Shown one piece after another: positions 61,484 to 64,000 of a stretch of 64,000 nt of DNA. Position 1 is the stretch's first letter. Each line of letters opens with the position of its first letter. This DNA comes from Deltaproteobacteria bacterium (lineage in GTDB: Bacteria > Myxococcota > Myxococcia > Myxococcales > Anaeromyxobacteraceae). Both the position numbers and the translations under genes were made by a program. The notes under the pieces are model-generated. The model made no database searches. It was not told the DNA's origin and saw only the letters and a program-made list of their open reading frames with translations. Where the stretch lies: contig JACRMN010000001.1 in NCBI GenBank assembly GCA_016214955.1, positions 62,001 to 126,000 of the forward strand, written 5' to 3'.

Positions 61484-62020
61484 TCAGCGTCGCCGATAGA
61501 TCGAGATCCCGGTGCTGCCCCAGGTGCGGCGCGCGTCCAGGGCGAGCCCCGGCGGGTCGTCGGGCGGCGGCGCGCCGGCGTCGTGCTCGGCCACCACCGT
61601 GGCCTGCGGCGCCAGCAGGGGCGCGAGCGCGGCCAGGGCCGCGCCCGGACCCACCTCGTAGGGCGGATCGAGGAACACCAGGTGGAAGGCGCCGCCGCCC
61701 AGCCGCGCCAGCGCTCGCTCCACCGGCTCGCAGCGCACCTCCACCCGCCCGGCCATCCCGCAGGCCCCGGCGTTCCTGCGGATGCACTCGGCGGCGCGCC
61801 GATCGGCCTCGACGCACACCGCTCGCTCGCAGCCCCGCGACAGCGCCTCCAGCGCCAGGGCGCCGGTGCCCGCGTAGAGGTCCAGGACCCGCCCGCCCTC
61901 GAAGAACTGGCCCAGCACGTTGAAGAGCGCGCCACGCACCTTGTCGCTGGTGGGGCGGGTGGCCTGCCCCGGCGGCGCCTGGAGCCGGCGCCCCCGCGCC
62001 TCGCCGGCCACGATCCTCAC
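61484..62020 (-). CDS. rsmD: 16S rRNA (guanine966-N2)-methyltransferase RsmD
   Basis: A 178-residue SAM-dependent methyltransferase. Seen: IVAGEARGRRLQAPPG, RPTSDKVRGALFNVLG, DLYAGTGALALEALSRG (SAM loop) and FLDPPYEVG (catalytic DPPY). It modifies G966 in the small ribosomal subunit. The GTG start overlaps the upstream stop (GTGA). coaD follows. Confidence 0.94.
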   Translation of the reverse strand: MRIVAGEARGRRLQAPPGQATRPTSDKVRGALFNVLGQFFEGGRVLDLYAGTGALALEALSRGCERAVCVEADRRAAECIRRNAGACGMAGRVEVRCEPVERALARLGGGAFHLVFLDPPYEVGPGAALAALAPLLAPQATVVAEHDAGAPPPDDPPGLALDARRTWGSTGISIYRRR

Positions 62021-63000
62021 GGGCGCCTCTCCGGTCCCGCCAGGGCCTCCACCACCAGGTCGGCGGTCCCGCTCGCGCCGAGCGCCTCCACCAGGGCTGC
62101 GGCCTCGCCGTAGAAGAGCCCCTCGCCCCCCTCCCCGCCCGCCGGCGGCGCGCGCAGGCGCTCGCCCGGCGCGCCGCGCTGCAGCGCTGCCTCGCGCTCG
62201 GCGGGAGGGAGCGCCGGGAGGCCGGCCTGCAGCACCGCCTCGCCGTCCTCGACGACGGCCACGCCGGCGGGGCGCAGCACCGGCAGCAGCAGGCGGCCCG
62301 CCGGCCCGCGCCGCAGGAGCGGGGTCGGGCCCAGCGCCCGGGCCACCGCCGCCAGCGCCCGGGCCTGGGCCCGCGCCTCCTCGACGCCGGCCGGCGCCTC
62401 GCAGCGCACACCCAGCAGATCGGGCTCGAGCCCCCAGCCCTGCAGCTCCTCCAGGAAGGCGGTGGCCACGTCGGCGTCGAGCCCCTCGCCGCCGCCGGGG
62501 ACCAGGCACTCCACCGCCAGCTCCCGCTCGGCGGCCTGGGCCGCCACCTGCGCCGCGGCCCGCGCCCGCTCGGCCACCGGGATGCGGTCCACCGCCACCG
62601 CCAGGTGGGTGAGGCCGGCCTCCACCAGCCTGTAGGCGTGAGCCACCGCCGCCTCGACGCCGCCGGGCGCGACGGCGATCGAGGCCGAGAGGAAGACCGG
62701 CAGCCGGGGCGCCAGCTCCTCGGCGGCGGCGGCCGCGGCCGCGAACCAGGGCTCCGGCGCCAGGCCCGCCGGCAGCCCCAGGCCGAGCGCGCTGCGGGCC
62801 TCCTTGCACGCCAGCAGCGCCGCCCGCATCAGGGCGGGGAGCGGCGCGGAGAGCAGCGGGACCGGGCGGCCGGCGGCGCGCAGCGGAGGCAGGAGGTCGC
62901 GCAGCGAGAGCACGCAGGCCTCGCTGCGCGGCCGGAGGCGCTGCACGACGCTGGCCGGACGGAAGGCGAGCAGCGGCCGCTTGCCGGGGCCGGCGCTCAA
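62017..63000 (-). CDS. Unknown Ala/Leu-rich protein between CDF and RsmD
   Basis: A 327-residue Ala/Leu/Glu-rich protein. There is no membrane helix. Repeating beta-alpha-like stretches (VFLSASIAVAPGG, AGLTHLAVAVDRIP, LAVECLVPGGG, GLEPDLLGVRCEAP) suggest a barrel-like fold, but I recognise no family or catalytic motif. The TTG at 63000 overlaps the CDF stop (TTGA), and its stop overlaps the rsmD GTG, so all three are coupled. Its function is not assigned. Confidence 0.68.
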   Translation of the reverse strand: MSAGPGKRPLLAFRPASVVQRLRPRSEACVLSLRDLLPPLRAAGRPVPLLSAPLPALMRAALLACKEARSALGLGLPAGLAPEPWFAAAAAAAEELAPRLPVFLSASIAVAPGGVEAAVAHAYRLVEAGLTHLAVAVDRIPVAERARAAAQVAAQAAERELAVECLVPGGGEGLDADVATAFLEELQGWGLEPDLLGVRCEAPAGVEEARAQARALAAVARALGPTPLLRRGPAGRLLLPVLRPAGVAVVEDGEAVLQAGLPALPPAEREAALQRGAPGERLRAPPAGGEGGEGLFYGEAAALVEALGASGTADLVVEALAGPERRP

Positions 63001-63953
63001 TGGGTGTGGACCTCGTGGCGGTGGTCGTACTCCGCCGACTCGATCTGCAGCGTGGTGTGCTCGATGCCGAAGCCGTGGGAGAGGCGCGACTTGACGTCGT
63101 GCAGGATCTCGTCGTTGCGCCCCATCGACTGGGCCTGGATCACCAGGTGGGCCGAGAGGGCGTAGAGGCCGCTGGAGATGGTCCAGATGTGGACGTCGTG
63201 CACCTCGCGCACGCCCTCGGCCGTGCGCATGGCGCGGCACACCTCGTCGAGGCGCAGGTGGCCCGGCACCGCCTCCATGAGGATGTCGGCCACCTCGCGC
63301 AGGAGCCGCACCCCGCCCCAGAGGATGAGGGCGGCGATGAGGAGCGAGAGCACCGGGTCCAGCCAGGCGAGCGAGGGGGCGAGGGCCATGGCCCCGGCGC
63401 CGGCCAGCACCGCCAGCGAGGAGACGGTGTCGGAGAGCACGTGGGCGAAGGCGGAGCGCACGTTGATGCCCCGCTCGCCGTGCAGGGTCCAGAGGATGAC
63501 CCCGTTGCCCAGGAGACCCAGCGCCGCCACGCCGGCCATGAGCCCGAGCTGGATGGTGGGAGGCGGCGCGCGCAGCCGCTCCAGCGCCTCCCAGCCGATG
63601 AAGGCGGCCAGCGCCAGGAGCGCCGCCACGTTGATCTGTGCCGCCAGCACCTCGGCCCTCCGGAACCCGAAGGTCCGGCGCGGGTCGGCCGGCCGGGCGG
63701 CGAAGAGGAGCGCCAGCAGGGAGAGGCCCAGCGAGCCGGCGTCGGTGAGCATGTGGCCGGCGTCGGAGAGCAAGGCCAGGGAGCCGGAGAGCCAGCCGCC
63801 CACCGCCTCGACCAGCATGATGGCGGCGGTGAGCCCGAGCGACAGGGCCATGCGCCGCACCGAGCCGGGCGAGGTCCCCTGCCCCTCGCCGGAGGCGTGG
63901 TCGTGGAGGTGCCCGTGGCCGTCGCCGCCGTGGCTGTGATCGTGCCCGAGCAT
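62997..63953 (-). CDS. Cation diffusion facilitator (zinc exporter, CzcD/ZitB family)
   Basis: A 318-residue membrane transporter. The N-terminus is His-rich (HDHSHGGDGHGHLHDH), a metal-capturing segment. Six membrane helices follow; transport sites are SDAGHMLTD in helix 2 and FAHVLSDTVSS in helix 5, fitting HxxxD. The cytoplasmic C-terminal domain has VHDVHIWTISSGLYALSAHL. It exports Zn(II) or similar by proton exchange. The ATG at 63953 is followed by the His run. The gene downstream overlaps its stop. Confidence 0.95.
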   Translation of the reverse strand: MLGHDHSHGGDGHGHLHDHASGEGQGTSPGSVRRMALSLGLTAAIMLVEAVGGWLSGSLALLSDAGHMLTDAGSLGLSLLALLFAARPADPRRTFGFRRAEVLAAQINVAALLALAAFIGWEALERLRAPPPTIQLGLMAGVAALGLLGNGVILWTLHGERGINVRSAFAHVLSDTVSSLAVLAGAGAMALAPSLAWLDPVLSLLIAALILWGGVRLLREVADILMEAVPGHLRLDEVCRAMRTAEGVREVHDVHIWTISSGLYALSAHLVIQAQSMGRNDEILHDVKSRLSHGFGIEHTTLQIESAEYDHRHEVHTH

Positions 63954-64000
63954 CGGGTGCTCCGCCGCGCCTCCGCCCCGCTTCGTTTGCCCAAGTCTAC

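Overview
This 64 kb window is very GC-rich chromosomal DNA with extreme third-position GC bias. The bias opens long but meaningless antisense frames, for example one of 1,872 codons opposite ubiB/galT/lonB. Gene content and style point to a myxobacterium, most likely Anaeromyxobacter or a close relative: a small triheme c7 cytochrome, a Hanks-type Ser/Thr kinase next to an FHA-GAF-sigma54 activator, a LexA gene with operators resembling the Myxococcus box, many Pro/Ala-rich linkers, and common GTG and TTG starts. This is an inference from content; no 16S rRNA gene is present. I see no tRNA, rRNA, CRISPR, prophage or insertion sequence. The window is mostly core chromosome.

Layout. 1-6937 (minus) is a housekeeping run: YciO/Sua5-like protein, XerD, then an M50 protease, an Fe-S-type tryptophanyl-tRNA synthetase, ScpA, ScpB, RluB and a HEAT-repeat lipoprotein cut by the window edge; a good promoter precedes the M50 gene. 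7.1-14.5 kb holds a DUF5666 lipoprotein, GlnD with an N-acetylmuramoyl-L-alanine amidase, ElbB and the c7 cytochrome with its terminator. 14.6-25.1 kb holds MutS, then divergently UbiB, GalT, a LonB-like AAA protease and a Usp protein, a membrane protein, and LexA. 25.2-28.3 kb (minus) has a coiled-coil protein ending in a RelE-like domain, a partner membrane protein and a metallophosphoesterase with an apparent ATC start. 28.6-37.3 kb (plus) has Lon with a degenerate SDR protein, then a four-gene signalling cluster (kinase, TPR-like protein, FHA/sigma54 regulator, lipoprotein).

37.8-38.1 kb is the only gene-free stretch over 300 bases; it is AT-richer, full of inverted repeats, and ends in a terminator-like hairpin on the plus strand, so it is a candidate small RNA. 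38.1-43.3 kb: MutL, an acyltransferase with a consensus-like promoter and probable leaderless start, a desaturase, a DCC-family protein and a cytochrome c lipoprotein. 43.4-48.7 kb: a small protein and a 1,664-residue TPR-like protein. 48.7-59.1 kb (minus): CinA-like protein, Tmk, membrane protein, ThrC, triple zinc-ribbon protein, RecG, GreA and CarB, with an intrinsic terminator inside the apparent greA leader. 59.2-64 kb: cyclic-nucleotide-binding protein, SnoaL-like protein, ECF-like sigma factor, CoaD, RsmD, an unknown protein and a CDF zinc exporter.

Functional links: MutS, MutL, RecG and LexA cover DNA repair; ScpAB and XerD chromosome segregation; Lon and the LonB-like protein proteolysis; GlnD nitrogen signalling; kinase plus FHA/sigma54 regulator a phospho-signalling route to transcription. 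The most interesting signals are the candidate small RNA at 37.86-38.07 kb, the RelE-like fusion, the greA leader terminator, the promoter palindrome in front of the acyltransferase, a dispersed repeat inserted in frame in two proteins, and several enzymes that lack textbook catalytic residues.
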